This document shows positions 32,828 to 44,064 of a stretch of DNA of 64,000 nucleotides, in pieces. The translations under genes and the position numbers were made by a program. Origin of the DNA: Gautieria morchelliformis (Eukaryota > Basidiomycota > Agaricomycetes > Gomphales > Gomphaceae); assembly GCA_015179125.1 (NCBI GenBank), contig WHVA01000338.1, positions 62,001 to 126,000 of the forward strand. Direction: 5' to 3'. Positions within the stretch are counted from its first letter, which is position 1; the number at the start of each line of letters is the position of its first letter. The notes under the pieces were generated by a model. The model was not told the origin of the DNA and did no database searches. It worked only from the letters and a program-made list of their open reading frames with translations.

Positions 32828-32884
32828 GTACAGGGCTGTGACTTTTCCGCTGGCAATAGCACAGTCACAGTCCTGTACGAGATA
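32828..32884. repeat. Short inverted repeat (hairpin, about 16-bp arms)
   Basis: CGTACAGGGCTGTGACT and AGTCACAGTCCTGTACG face each other with a spacer of about 20 nt. It lies just upstream of P450-C. Possibly a small foldback element or a regulatory hairpin. Confidence 0.55.
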
Positions 32885-34328
32885 CTATTTCGAATGCGGG
32901 CTCACAAGCCGGGCATGATATTTCACTCAGGTGGTCTTGGTGGACGTTGCTGAGAATTAGTCGGGCTCCAGAACACTGGTGCTCCAGAAAGAAAAGACCC
33001 TGAGGAAGTTAGACTTGCAACGCGTCGCACGGCCCGCAGCGTGCTGCTGAACTAATGTCACATGAGACATTTTCTGATTAACCCAATCGTCGTAAGTGTT
33101 TTTGACGGTAATTACTTGATATCCATAGCGAAACAAAATCGACCTGGGCACCGTGCCGATCCCTTGAAAGCCCGAGCCAAGCCTTGAGATCTAGGAAGCA
33201 CGAGCCTCACCCTTACATAAGCCCGAGGGAAGCGTTGCCGCCATGAAGGATCGCCGTCCAAATACAGATATATATGTAGACCGATAATTAAATCGGAAGT
33301 CAGGGTCAAATCTGTAGGTACCGGTGACGTAGCGACGCATTTTGCAAAACTTAGTTGCTTCCGGTTTAGATCCGCCACCAACCGATACCGGTATGTCCTT
33401 CGCTCGGGTTTTGTATGGACGCACTCGCATCTCATTGTCACGCCATTTCTGCGAGTGCACTGGCATCTGCGTACTCAGTACTCAACGCTCGATGTCCGTT
33501 TCCACGATTTTCTTCGTTTTGTGGAAACACTCATAACCTGAGACCGATATTTTATTCTTCTATGCACAGACAGGCGACGCTTGGCCGGCCGGCTCGTTTT
33601 TCTGCAGGTTTTTCTGGCACAATCAGTGTCGTTGTTGAATACGTTGCGGAGTGGTTCATTAGCTGGTATGTCTCTTTATATTATACTCTCTCACATGATT
33701 AAGGTAGACAACCTCGCCACCATGAGCCTGATCAGGGTTTCATGCTACCATGTGTTCAAAATTACCTTCCTCCTGTACCTTGCCCTCCCCCAAACCTGCG
33801 ACACGTCCTACGTCTACTCGGCACATCTCCACCCGCGTATTTCCAAGCATAAAGTGGTGATTGAGGCTGTCTCAAGGAGAAAATATGGAGGTAGCTGATG
33901 ATGCGTGTGGGAGGTCTCTGGATTGCGAGTCGAAAAACTCCCTACCCACAGGCTCTGGTTGTAACCCGACCGACCCCGAGCCCTCGTCCAGGGCCGGGCT
34001 TCAATTTGGAGGAGCTCAAGCCCTTTAGAGCCGAGCACTGACCCGGGCTTTTGAGCCCGGCCCGAGCCAGGAAGAAGACACAATGAATCCCCGAGAATAT
34101 GGTCTGCGCAGCTGCGGTGCCTGCCAGTGACTCGAGGCCTGGAGGATACGGAGGATACGGGAATCGGATCCACAAACAAAGTAGAGAAAAAAACATCTCC
34201 ATGCAACTTGTTCTCAGCGGATTTGTACTCACGGCGAGATACAGTAGGATGCATTTCTTCCTGCCATGTTCATTGCTAACCGAGGGTTCGAGCCTAAAGT
34301 TAATCATGTCGGTTCCGTCAAAGAGCCA
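32885..34328. other. Intergenic with GC-rich inverted motifs, no gene supported
   Basis: Only short frames are present. About 33950-34075 has GCCCGGGCTTTTGAGCCCGG-type palindromic motifs, and a weaker related stretch lies near 33135-33235. They may be remnants of one repeat family. Confidence 0.45.
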
Positions 34329-34340
34329 TATAAGTATAAG
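34329..34340 (+). promoter_or_regulatory. Tandem TATA-like boxes of P450-B
   Basis: TATAAGTATAAG lies about 60-70 bp before the ATG at 34399, a plausible core promoter. Confidence 0.5.
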
Positions 34341-34398
34341 CGCACCGCGACACTGTTGAGGCGGAATACCCCACTCAGGACACCACACCGACAGCAAC

Positions 34399-37300
34399 AT
34401 GATTCTCTCCATCGGCCTGCCACTGCTCCTACTTAGTTTCCTCTTGCGTGCCATTATCCGCCGATCCCTCAGTCGCTCGATCTCACATCTTCCTGGACCA
34501 GCTCCTGGCCCTTGGCTCGTCGGTGAGGTCATCATATATCTACAACAAATGGAACTTTCACTTACTCATATAAACAGGAAATCTCCCTGAGCTAGGTAGA
34601 AGAGGCCGAATTTGCGTGGACCAAGAAGTATGGGACTGCTATGAAGATCAAGGGAGCATTTGGGGTGTGTCCTTGTGTTGCTGCCAATAGGCATTTCCTC
34701 CTAATAGTGGCGAGTCCAGGTCGATGTACATTTTACAGCGGACCCAAAGGTACTAGAACACCATGCATATTCCATCATTTCAGTCATCTTGAGGACAATG
34801 GCAGGCCATGCAGTACATCCTCAACATTGCCGGGTACAACTTTACTGAAAACCCACAATCAATCGCTGGATTAAAGCTGATTGTGTGCCCAGGCATTCTA
34901 TTTGCTCAAGGTCCTCTACTCACTGCAGGAAGCGCGGGACCTGAACTTCAGTACCTGGCGAACTGAAATATCAGTTATGGACGCACTGAAGTTCAGTTCC
35001 GCAGAGCTGAACTTCAGTACGCAGAGATATGGACGGCTCGTTTGACCTGTACTGAATTTACAGAGCGCCGATGTCACTTCACGCGCTTTTTTGCACTTAA
35101 GTTCAGTTCTGGAGGCACTGTAATTTAGGTATTTTAGAACTGGAAAAAAGCGCATTTTATTTCGATAATTCAGTAGCAACTGGATAGAAAGCCGGATATC
35201 ATCATAATCAAAGTCCTTCAAGTGCCATACACACCCAACACCGATGCATGCGGGTGCAAGTCTAGTCGACGAGACGTGTGAGTCGAGGCCGCGCGGAGAG
35301 CCGAGAGTGTGCAAGAACGAGCGTGTGATGTGAAAGCCAGTGCGAGTGGAAGAGAGCCGAGAGAGTGCAAGAAATAGTGAGTCGACGAGAGCAGATGCAA
35401 ATAGTTATAATACATGGGATCAAGTGCGACCGGTCAGGTCGTCTTGGTGCGCACCTATATCGCCGAGTTTGCGTGAGAATGAGTGCAGATGCGAGTCGAG
35501 AGCATAATTGTGAGAGCGAGAAGCCAGCATGCGAGTTGGTACCTAGATAAATTTATTGCGGATGCAGGAGCGGGGCGAACGAATGCGGGGAAGGGTCGGA
35601 GGGCCATGGCCAGAGATAAATAGCGGTCATTTCTTCTTGGATTTGGAGCCAGAGGGTGCATCATTCATCTGATGTGTGCGATAATAAGGAGCAAGATCAA
35701 TGCTTGATAGAGACTCAGGCTCAAGTGAACATGGGCAAACACACCTCAAGGACCTTTTTGGAAGGTTTGGAGATTCTTTGCTCTGCAGTGCAATATCAAT
35801 GTGTGTATTAGAGTAGTAGTAAAGATTTACTTGCCTGTTTCCTAGGCGGCTCTGGATCGGTGCACTCCTAATGAAGGACCCAAACGATGAGCTAATAACA
35901 ATGAGAACAAGGATGAACTCACCAGAGCGGTCTGAGTGCACTCAGTCTATACCATGTTCGGGCGGCCAACTGGTGAGTACGCGGGAAAGATAATGTCAGA
36001 TACACCTCACCATCGCGTCATCCTCAACCAGCGCCACTGTCACTGCCAGATTCCTCGCCGCTGTCACTGCCGGATCCATCGTCGTCGTCCTTTGGTGTCC
36101 ATGGTCATTTCAGGGGTAGCAGCTGTAACAAGATTATTGATTTGAGAGGAGGGCTGCTAGTTATGTGTAGCGAAAATCAGTATATGCGTTCAAATAAAAT
36201 AAGAGTATCACTTTATCAAAGGAATTGGGATGGAGCAGGCTCCTTGGGTCGATACCCTGAGTGGAGAGAGAGTGGAAAAGATCTGGGGTGGGTTGCGGAC
36301 AAGTTCAGCAATGCAGCTATAATGCAACCAAAAACAAAAACACTTACACATCCATTCTTTAGGAACCTGCTTGGACTTGGACTTTTTGCCCATTTGGTCA
36401 GTATGTACGGCAAAGAAAATCGAAGGTACAGGTCAGTGGTGGTTGCGGTGGTGGTGGTATAAGGAAGAGAGCACTGAGCACGTGATAAGTTGAGATTGAA
36501 CTGACTTTAGCGATTCAGGAGTCCCATTTCCACTCAGAGTAAGTGCCGCTCTCGCACATCTGGGCCACTCTCCACATCTTGCTATGGCTGATAAACAGCC
36601 TTGTTGTTGCATCCCCACCTGCCTCAAGGTCCTAGGTCCCAGACACCATAGTGGAATGTGTGGTGGGGCGAGTCCGACGTGGAAATGAGTGGGTATAATT
36701 GACTGCAGTGGTGACTTCGCTCGGATTGGGTTTGTGGATGCGGAGGATGACGATGACCAGGGCCGTAGGAATATACTTTAAGGTGTGCATGTCTTGTCTG
36801 CGGGAATTATAATAGTATTGATGATTATCCTTGAAGGGTAAGCACCTGTATGGCTTGCCACGGTACCGTATATATATGTGTGCAGCTGTATGTTGTACGG
36901 CTACATTACGGTCTCAACCATAATGTATCTTGACCGCATGTCGGCTAGCAGCTGGAACACTCGGCGATACGGGTATGGCGGTCGTACAGAACACACGGGG
37001 TATGGAGTGCAGGTGTATCCCAGAATAGCCCTACTATGTTCGGCACTTACACATCGAGTCCTTCCACTCTCCCCTGTGCCTGCACTTGTATATAGACCAT
37101 TGAGACAAAAAAGTTCGCGGTGAGTTTCAAAAAAAATTTTTTGGAACTTTTCTTCAGTTCAAATATGTACTGGAAATAAGTTCTGTATTTTGGGAAAATA
37201 TGGAACGATATAACAGTACGAATGGGAACTGATATTCAGGGCAAGTGCATTGGGCGCGTATTTTAAGTTCCGATCTTTCCTACAGTGTACTTCTACTTGC

Positions 37301-38948
37301 CGTTTGTGGCAACCTGCTTATACCTATCTTTTACATAGGTGCTGAGCACGCCAGGCACAGAAAGATCATGAATCCTGCGTTCTCTTACAGTTCCTTGCGG
37401 CTCTTTCTACCCATATTCCATAATATCTCAGAAAAGGTTCCCGAATGGATCTCTACGGGTAATCTGTACTCAACGTGTGTCTCTAGACTGTAGCCAAATG
37501 GAAGGACGCTGTGGCACAGAACGGCGGCGTATCAACAGTGATCGATATCCCGTCATGGTTAGCTCGCACCACTTTAGGCGCCATCGGACGAGGTTATTCC
37601 TTTCCGGTCCAACGGTACTGAGTTTTACTGACTTATTACAGCCGCTTTCGATCACGATTTTGGAGCCATAGATGAAAAGGAAGACGAGCTCTCGGTCGTC
37701 TACAATAATCTCTTGTAAACAGTGCCTATCCTTGGAGATTTCTCCATTAATTTCTGTGGTTTAGTGCCGACTCGTTCTTCAAGTGTTCCGACTTCGCGAT
37801 CGCATTTGGGAACCTCTGGGGTTATATACCTCTATGGGTGGTGTCGGCCATGCGACTGCTACCAACCAAGAAGCTCAGGAGGTTGCGGAGGTATACAAAG
37901 GTTGCACACCGCGTGGCCAAAGGTATCGTGCAGACACAAACAGAGTCATATTTAAGCGGCAAGGAATGTGGAAAGGATATTATGAGCATTCTCAGTACGT
38001 GTCAAGTGACCTTGTTAATGGTATTGAGATCTGAACACGTCCAAGTCAGAGAAGCTACTGCGTCGACGCTAAGTTGGGCATTCTACGAGCTCTCACGACA
38101 CCCTGGGTTTCAGACTCATGTACGGGAGGAAATTAAGACCACTCGTGCTCAGGCAGCACAAAGGGGCAACGAGGAACTTACCGTCGCTGACCTGGACTCT
38201 ATGCAATGTCTGCTTTCTGTCATGAAAGTGGATGGTTTACATGTCATCTGAGCTAATACTAATCCCTGACGCAATAGGAAACACTGAGATATCACCCAAT
38301 TGGAACAATATTATCGCGTGTGGTGGGTTGTGAGGGTATCATCCCGCTTTCGGCCCCACAGACAATGAAGACGGGTGAGGTCGTTACCAACATCCCTGTG
38401 AGTAAGGGACAATGGGTATCGATTTCCATCGGGGCTTATAACAGGTGAGTTCAATGTAAACAAACAGGAAGTATCCTATGTTGGTGCCAGCATATCTCTG
38501 GCTTACTTCGGTAACTACAATACCCTAGCATGTAAAACACTTTGATTACTCTATTCTGCATTCCGGGTAGAGACTGCCTATATAGGGCCCGGCCCCAAGG
38601 TGGCAGTATAATAAACGGAATTCAAAAAAAAAAAAAAGTCTGCATATACAGTGTCGTAATAATAACAGCACATAGATTGCCATCAGTCTGGGGTGATGAC
38701 GCCGATGTGTGGAGGCCTGAGCGTTTCCTGGAAGGCGTCCATGCCAAGCAGGAGACAGGGCTTGGCATGATAGCTAACCTGTGCGAGGTACCTATTCTGT
38801 GCACGCATAACGGCTAACTCTAGTTACTCTACTCATGCAGCGCGACGTTCAGCAGCGGAATATATAATTGCATAGGGTGCGTGACAACCTCTGGATTGTG
38901 TGCCATTCCATGAAATAATGGCACGGTTCCAGGTGGCGCTTTGCATAT
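34399..38948 (+). pseudogene. P450-B: nearly complete cytochrome P450 gene, disabled
   Basis: Exon 1 gives a hydrophobic anchor (MILSIGLPLLLLSFLLRAII) and hinge (LPGPAPGPW). Later exons give EFAWTKKYGTAMKIKG, a QYILNIAGYNF region, GAEHARHRKIMNPAF (C-helix region), AFDHDFGAIDEKEDE, the FYELSRHPGFQTHVREEIK helix, ExxR as ETLRYHP at 38278, RPERF at 38711, and a heme loop near 38850 reading FSSGIYNCIG, then WRFA after an intron. The axial Cys is present but the usual Arg of FxxGxRxCxG is Tyr. Introns are about 50-57 nt. Defects: a one-base frameshift near 34593, a weak I-helix (REATAST), a 2.37-kb transposon in one intron, and loss of the C-terminus at a copia/LTR junction. It was a membrane-bound mono-oxygenase. 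Substrate unknown. Confidence 0.85.
34921..37287. mobile_element. CACTA-like DNA element inside a P450-B intron
   Basis: The ends are CACTGCAGGAAGCGCGGGAC and the reverse complement of CACTGTAGGAAAGATCGGAA. TACT is duplicated at 34917-34920 and 37288-37291. Subterminal CTGAACTTCAGT palindromes repeat at the left end, as in CACTA elements. Removing it restores a 57-nt intron (GTCCTCTACT...ACATAG). Interior 35200-37100 has only short frames. One on the minus strand (35941-35627) and a Gly/Asp/Ser-rich stretch near 36070 are not recognised. No transposase motif seen, so probably non-autonomous. Confidence 0.75.
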
Positions 38949-38954
38949 GATTAT

Positions 38955-39177
38955 TGTTAGTAATCGGGACGATGATACCGCTGAGGCAGAGCCGGCACAC
39001 ACTTAGCCGGAAGTTCGAGAACACTCTCGACTCCGGGTTGCTGGTGCACCGGCATCGCATCGGCACAGCAGCTTGAAGATATTAGTAATGTAATGGACAT
39101 CATATTTTGTATATAAAGGCAGACGATCTCAAGTAGATCGTGATATAACAGATTATTATTTACTCCTTTGTTCCACA
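38955..39177 (+). mobile_element. Small solo LTR (223 bp)
   Basis: It starts TGTTAGTAATC and ends TTGTTCCACA, with the 5-bp duplication ATTAT at 38950-38954 and 39178-39182. A TATA-like TATATAAAG near 39110 supports plus orientation. It sits at the junction of P450-B and a copia gag fragment. Copia or other LTR family not determined. Confidence 0.82.
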
Positions 39178-39181
39178 ATTA

Positions 39182-40070
39182 TTATCTGACATGGCCCCTG
39201 GCCTTCTTTACCACCTCCTTTCGCCCAGCAACTCTCGATAGCATGTCCAGGCTTGTGGCAATTAGTGCATGTAGGCACCTTCGGGTCTTTCCAGCCCTTC
39301 TGGCCTTTTGTAGATGAACCAATAAATGCTGCTCTTCTTGTGAAATATTAAGGGTCTTTCTCCTGTCATATTGAGCCTTTAGTACTCTGATAATATCTTC
39401 AGGCACTAAGGGCATTCCACATTCTTCGAGGGACGTGGTAAGGGCATTCATAACTGCCTCATAGGAGGGTGGAAGTGACGCAAGGATGATGTCCGTGAAC
39501 TCTCCTTCAGAAATTCTGGCTCCCATCTCATTAAGACGAGCATAGAGGTCTTGGGCTTTGTTCAAGTGATCTCTCAAGTCTCTATCCTCAGGACACCTCA
39601 TACTGCGAAGCTGTCTCTGTAGGTTGGTGAGGACCATCTTGGGTTTTTTGGTCATCTCATTGACCAACGCATCCCAGACTTCTTTTGCTGTATGCTTCTT
39701 CTGTAGCATCAGAGCTAGTGACTCTGACACTGAGACGATTATTTGGGTTTTTGCCTGTCCTTCTCTGGCAAGATACATCTCCAGCTTCTCCTCAGCCTTC
39801 TCAATCTGAGTTTCCTCAGCTTCTGTAAGAATATGGCCTGGGGGCATGACTGGAGGGTCAGGAGGTCTAATGGCTCTCCCTTCTATATGCCTGAGTAGAT
39901 TTTTGGACTCAAAATACCTTGTGAGAGTAGCTCGCCACAGAGGGCAATTACTTCCATCTGTTGCAAGCTTCTCCACACCCAAAAGCTTCTGCAAAGTGTC
40001 TGCGGGGCCCATAACCCTTGTTAGCAAGTTGGGGTTATGGCAGGGAAGGTTCAGTAGAGTTCTTAGAAAG
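39182..40070 (-). pseudogene. Ty1/copia gag fragment (copia-3) with zinc knuckle
   Basis: Minus strand from 40027: LQKLLGVEKLATDGSNCPLW, then NLLRHIEGRAIRPPDPPV, the helical SLALMLQKKHTAKEVWDALV and FTDIILASLPPSYEAVMNAL. This is the order of copia gag (UBN2-type) proteins. A zinc knuckle CX2CX4HX4C (CTNCHKPGHAIESC) lies at about 39225-39285 in a shifted frame, so there is a frameshift near 39305. The fragment ends at the P450-B/solo LTR junction. No protease or pol follows. Confidence 0.87.
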
Positions 40071-40397
40071 CTAGAATCAAATGCACTCTCTCAGTGAATT
40101 TATTGTCACTGGGAGAGGAGTACTATTCTGTCTCAGAATGCATATACGTGCACCCGGCCCTTTAGCGCTCAAGAGCTCGCGCGTCAAAGTCATTTCAAAC
40201 TCCACTGGGTGCAGCCGCTTGTGAAAATAGAGATAACAAAATGAAATGGAGAGATAGGGAGTGACTGGGAATTTTCGAAAATAATCAGAGAAGTGAATGC
40301 ATGGTACAAGAACAATGTGAGAAGAGATTGAAACACCATACAATAAATCGAATATATTATGCTTGATTTTGGTGCAGGAGCATAAATCCACCCAACA
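40071..40397 (-). repeat. Dispersed 330-bp repeat ending in hairpin plus CTAG, copy 2
   Basis: Reverse-complement copy of 19839-20167. It keeps the TGTTGGGTG start, the CAAGCGGCTGCACCCAG core and the terminal hairpin followed by CTAG. It sits directly upstream of copia-3 gag. The open frame through it (40391-40077) is not conserved at its end and is probably noncoding. Confidence 0.65.
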
Positions 40398-40626
40398 CTT
40401 TGCTTGTCCTTATTGTCATAGGAATGCTTCAGGGTGGAGAGTCAAGGATTGGGTTACTAGAGAAGTGATTTTGGACTTATGTGATGGTGCCCTTATCAGT
40501 GCCCTCACCAGTGTCCTCATCATTGCCCTTACAGTTGTTCGCCTGCCCCCCATGTTGTCTTCGATGTGGAAGGTACAGGCTTGGGAGAAAGACAGACTCA
40601 CTGGAGCATGAGGGCCTTTCACCTTA

Positions 40627-41027
40627 CACTACAGGCATATAAAAGTTTTCTTGTCTGAAAAATTGTTGAAAAAACTGTAAAGATTTTCCAAATATTTTTA
40701 GTGTTTTTTTATAGAAAAAAAAACTATAATAAAATTTTGTGTTTTTATTAGAATTTGTTGAGCAAGAAAATTGTAAAAAAATTCAAAGTTTTTTCCAGGG
40801 ACTTTTATGGGTTTCTTTGTGTTTTCACAAAGAAACTTATAAAAAGACATACAAAACCCTGCAAAAAACTTTAAACTTTTTTACAATTTTCTTGCTCAAC
40901 AAATTCTAACAAAAACACAAAGTTTTTTTAACATTTTTCTACATTAAAAACACTAAAAAAATTTGGAATATCTTTACAGTTTTTTGAACAGTTTTTTAGA
41001 CCAGAAAGTTTTTATATGCCTCCAGTG
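40627..41027. mobile_element. CACTA-type foldback MITE (401 bp)
   Basis: The whole element is a nearly perfect inverted repeat. Ends are CACTACAGGCATATAAAA and CACTGGAGGCATATAAAA (reverse strand). Target duplication TTA lies at 40624-40626 and 41028-41030. It is very AT-rich with no coding capacity. CACTR ends with a 3-bp duplication fit the CACTA superfamily. Confidence 0.85.
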
Positions 41028-42593
41028 TTAGGCCCACAGGATTACCCAGCCCTCCCATCCACATATGCACAGTGTTATCATTAGTTTGTGTGCTGCAGCA
41101 CCATATGTGGGGGTTGATTATGTAATTTGGCTGAGCAACTCAGAAGTTGATGGAATGGAAAAGGAAATAGCCACTCATGCAATTGGAGACAGGTGGAGAT
41201 CTGCTCACATAGGGTGGATGGTGGGAATGGAACTTTGGCCCATGCGGGAAAGTTGTAGATGTGTGTGTTGATTACAGTATAAGAGTGCACATGGTCACTC
41301 AACTATTCACCTCCAGTGAGATTCACGTCATTTCCAGGGAGGTGGCACCAGGTGGGAGTGGTAGATATGGTGACATGTCTGTTAGGATTGGTAGATATCG
41401 GTCCTGAGATGATGCGCAGGATGTTCTATTTTTATAGAGCTTGATTTTCTAGAATTGTTTTGAGATATGGAATATGAACTGACCAGATATGACCACACCG
41501 TCTCCAGGCGTTAAAAAACATGAACTGAAATTTTGAAGGTCTGTTGGTGCATCGTGTCAAGGCATCAATGACTCACTTGCTTTGCAAAAATGCAGGGACT
41601 TTTTCCTCAATTCCTTAATGTAACAGTTTCAAAACCCGTCAGTTTTTACTTCAACAAATACCCACTTTCATAAAACTACAACCATCAGAAAGCATTGGCT
41701 CCCATTTCCTCTCATCTTGCCTCACACTTGGTTTCCAAGCACTGGTGCTTTTTTATTTCAGCAATTGGACATATATCGAAACACGAGGGTTCATAAAAAA
41801 AAAAAAATACTGAAAAGCCAGCCATGCCTCCCTTCTCCTCTCATCCTCTTCCTCACACCTTGATTGCTTGAACCTATTGCTTCTTCCATCTGCTTCTGAT
41901 CCTTCATTGCCTGCTCCTGCACCTGCTCCATCTGCACTTCCATCTGTTCCTGCCCCATCCTCACTTCCGTCTGCTCTTACTCTATCATTGATTTGCTTTG
42001 CTCATGTTGAGCCATCACATCATTCTGTTCTGACATTTGACTCTAAGTGTGTTTGTTTATGCTAGTTCTATTGTTATTTACTCACATTCTGAGGAATTCC
42101 ATGCCTGTTCTGCTCCACAATAGCATACCTTCAGTTTCTGGTGTCTCCATCCAGGTGCTACTATCAGCAGTGATCTGTGGACAGACAGAGAACAAACTGT
42201 GAGTTGCTCTGTGTTATCCACATTCTGCTTTGTTCTTACATATTCAATCATGTAACCCTTAGGTATTCATTCTCTCACTGCTGCAGTGGAGCCATCTGAG
42301 TCTATTGTAAGTGATATGGTTTTCTCTCGCATTTATATGATAGGTCACATGCATATCATTGAGCTTAGCAGATAGATGTAATTACCATATATAGCGCTGA
42401 CAGATCAAGCAACAAATGAAAGGATGACATGTTAAAATGCCATAACAGGCATTTCTGCAGCTTTTGCAACAAAGTATTATCAAAAATACACCCTATTTCA
42501 GTTGAAAAGGGGTTCACTATCAGAAAAAATTTCGTTGGGCCAATTTGGCGGTTGCACAAAAGTAGCGGTGTCTAAGTCAGGGGCACCATAACA
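41028..42593. other. Intergenic, no gene supported
   Basis: AT-rich sequence with A-runs and a short CTGCTCCTGCACC-type microsatellite near 41890-41990. No motif or repeat family recognised. Confidence 0.5.
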
Positions 42594-44064
42594 TTGAGAT
42601 GACTCAGGGGTAATGCTGGACCGCGCGCTGCCGGGAGCTGAGAATAGAAAGAAGAGGCTGGATTCGAAGCTCGGAGCAGGTGCGCGCTTCTCAAGATGGG
42701 TTGATCGACAAGCTTCTGGGCTTCTGCTTCCCAAGCTGATGCATGCATAGCCTCAATATATCTGATCACCGATCGATCACTTCGATCATGATCGCGATCA
42801 AAACTGCCATGTTAGGTGGCGTGCATACTCTTAATGGCAGTACACATTGTACGTGCGTCACTGGTATGATGCTCCATATATAAGACAGTCGTGTGGCAGC
42901 ATTCGACTCTAGTCTCCCCCGTACCCCTCAACACCCACCCCGTCACTCGACTAGTACTCACCATGCGCGTCATCTTCAGCCACTCGATTGTGTGTTCCTC
43001 CCCGCTACCCTGGCTGCACCTGTCCCCAAGGCAAACCCTTGTCCCAAAGTTGGTGAGCGTCTTTCTTCTTCACCATCACCATGTGCAGCGTTGACTAAAC
43101 TGCATGTGACGATGCTGCAGGTAGCAAGTTCGTAGACCGTGACAGTACCCAGCTTGATGCCACCACCTCGTTGTAGGCCAAGACTCGAGGGCCGATATTC
43201 CCGCAGTTGGAGTGCGGTACCGTGATTGTCTTTGTCATCCCCAACCCACTGTGCCAGTCTCCTGCCCTCCCCATAGCAACCAGCCGGCCATCCTCTTCGT
43301 GTACTATAGAGTTAGCCCCTTCGATGAAAAGGTGTCGTTCTTGTCATCGCCATATCCTCTCTGCCTCTCCCACCGCCGTGTTAGCACTCGTATCCGTATT
43401 TGTCCCCATACTTCACATCATAATAATTTGAACCCACCCCCTTTCTCCTTCTCACTTCCCCCATCACAATCCTAATCTCATTCACTTTCATTTCCTCCCC
43501 AATGTAAATCCCACCTCCAATTCCAAATTTATATAAATATAAAACTCAACTCGCACACATTTTTCCTGTCTCCTGCGAGCATATGCACAATGAGCATTGT
43601 ATAATAAACACGCGCGCTTGCGGTCGTTAGATTCAACACAGCATGCAGGCCACCCAGCCGACTGAGGTCACGGCACAGTGGATACATAGCACAAGTGTGG
43701 GAGCTTGGGTGGTGGCCGGGATGATTAGCTAAGGCACCTAAACGTTCGCTGTGTAAGGTACGCAGCGTACCGCTGCTTCATCTCATGCCTCAGGGTGATA
43801 CCGAAGAGTGCGGCAACAGTGTTCCATGAATGGCACAATCTCACTGTCATCACAATTCCAATCAAATCTATGTTGTTGGCCTTGGTCTACTTGGTCTAGA
43901 AGGTTCTGCAAGCCAGGGCTGAGAGTCCGCTGTTTCCAGGTTCACTTTGATTGCACCCAGGAAACTCTGTTCAGTATCCATCAGAAAAAAAACAGCTTCT
44001 CCGCACCCCAGGCACGAGACAGAAACCATTGATCCATAGGTGGGTTCATAACCATTCCTCATTT
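42594..44064 (+). repeat. Direct duplicated segment, copy 2
   Basis: It is parallel to 27366-28869 with scattered substitutions and a small deletion near 42745. It holds the same TATA-like region (about 42875) and ATG (42963). It stops at CATTCCTCATTT, where truncated copia pol begins, so the copia junction defines its right edge. Confidence 0.85.

Noticed and set aside
33440-33900. Frames of 95-105 codons before P450-B
   Set aside because: No domain, no promoter pattern, composition not coding-like.
38955-39191. LTR extending to TGACA at 39191 as 3' LTR of copia-3
   Set aside because: Ending at CCACA (39177) gives a perfect ATTAT target duplication and a plus-strand TATA, so a separate solo LTR is the better reading.
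40077-40391. 104-aa minus-strand protein upstream of copia-3 gag
   Set aside because: The related copy at 19839-20167 diverges in frame and end; it is a dispersed noncoding repeat.
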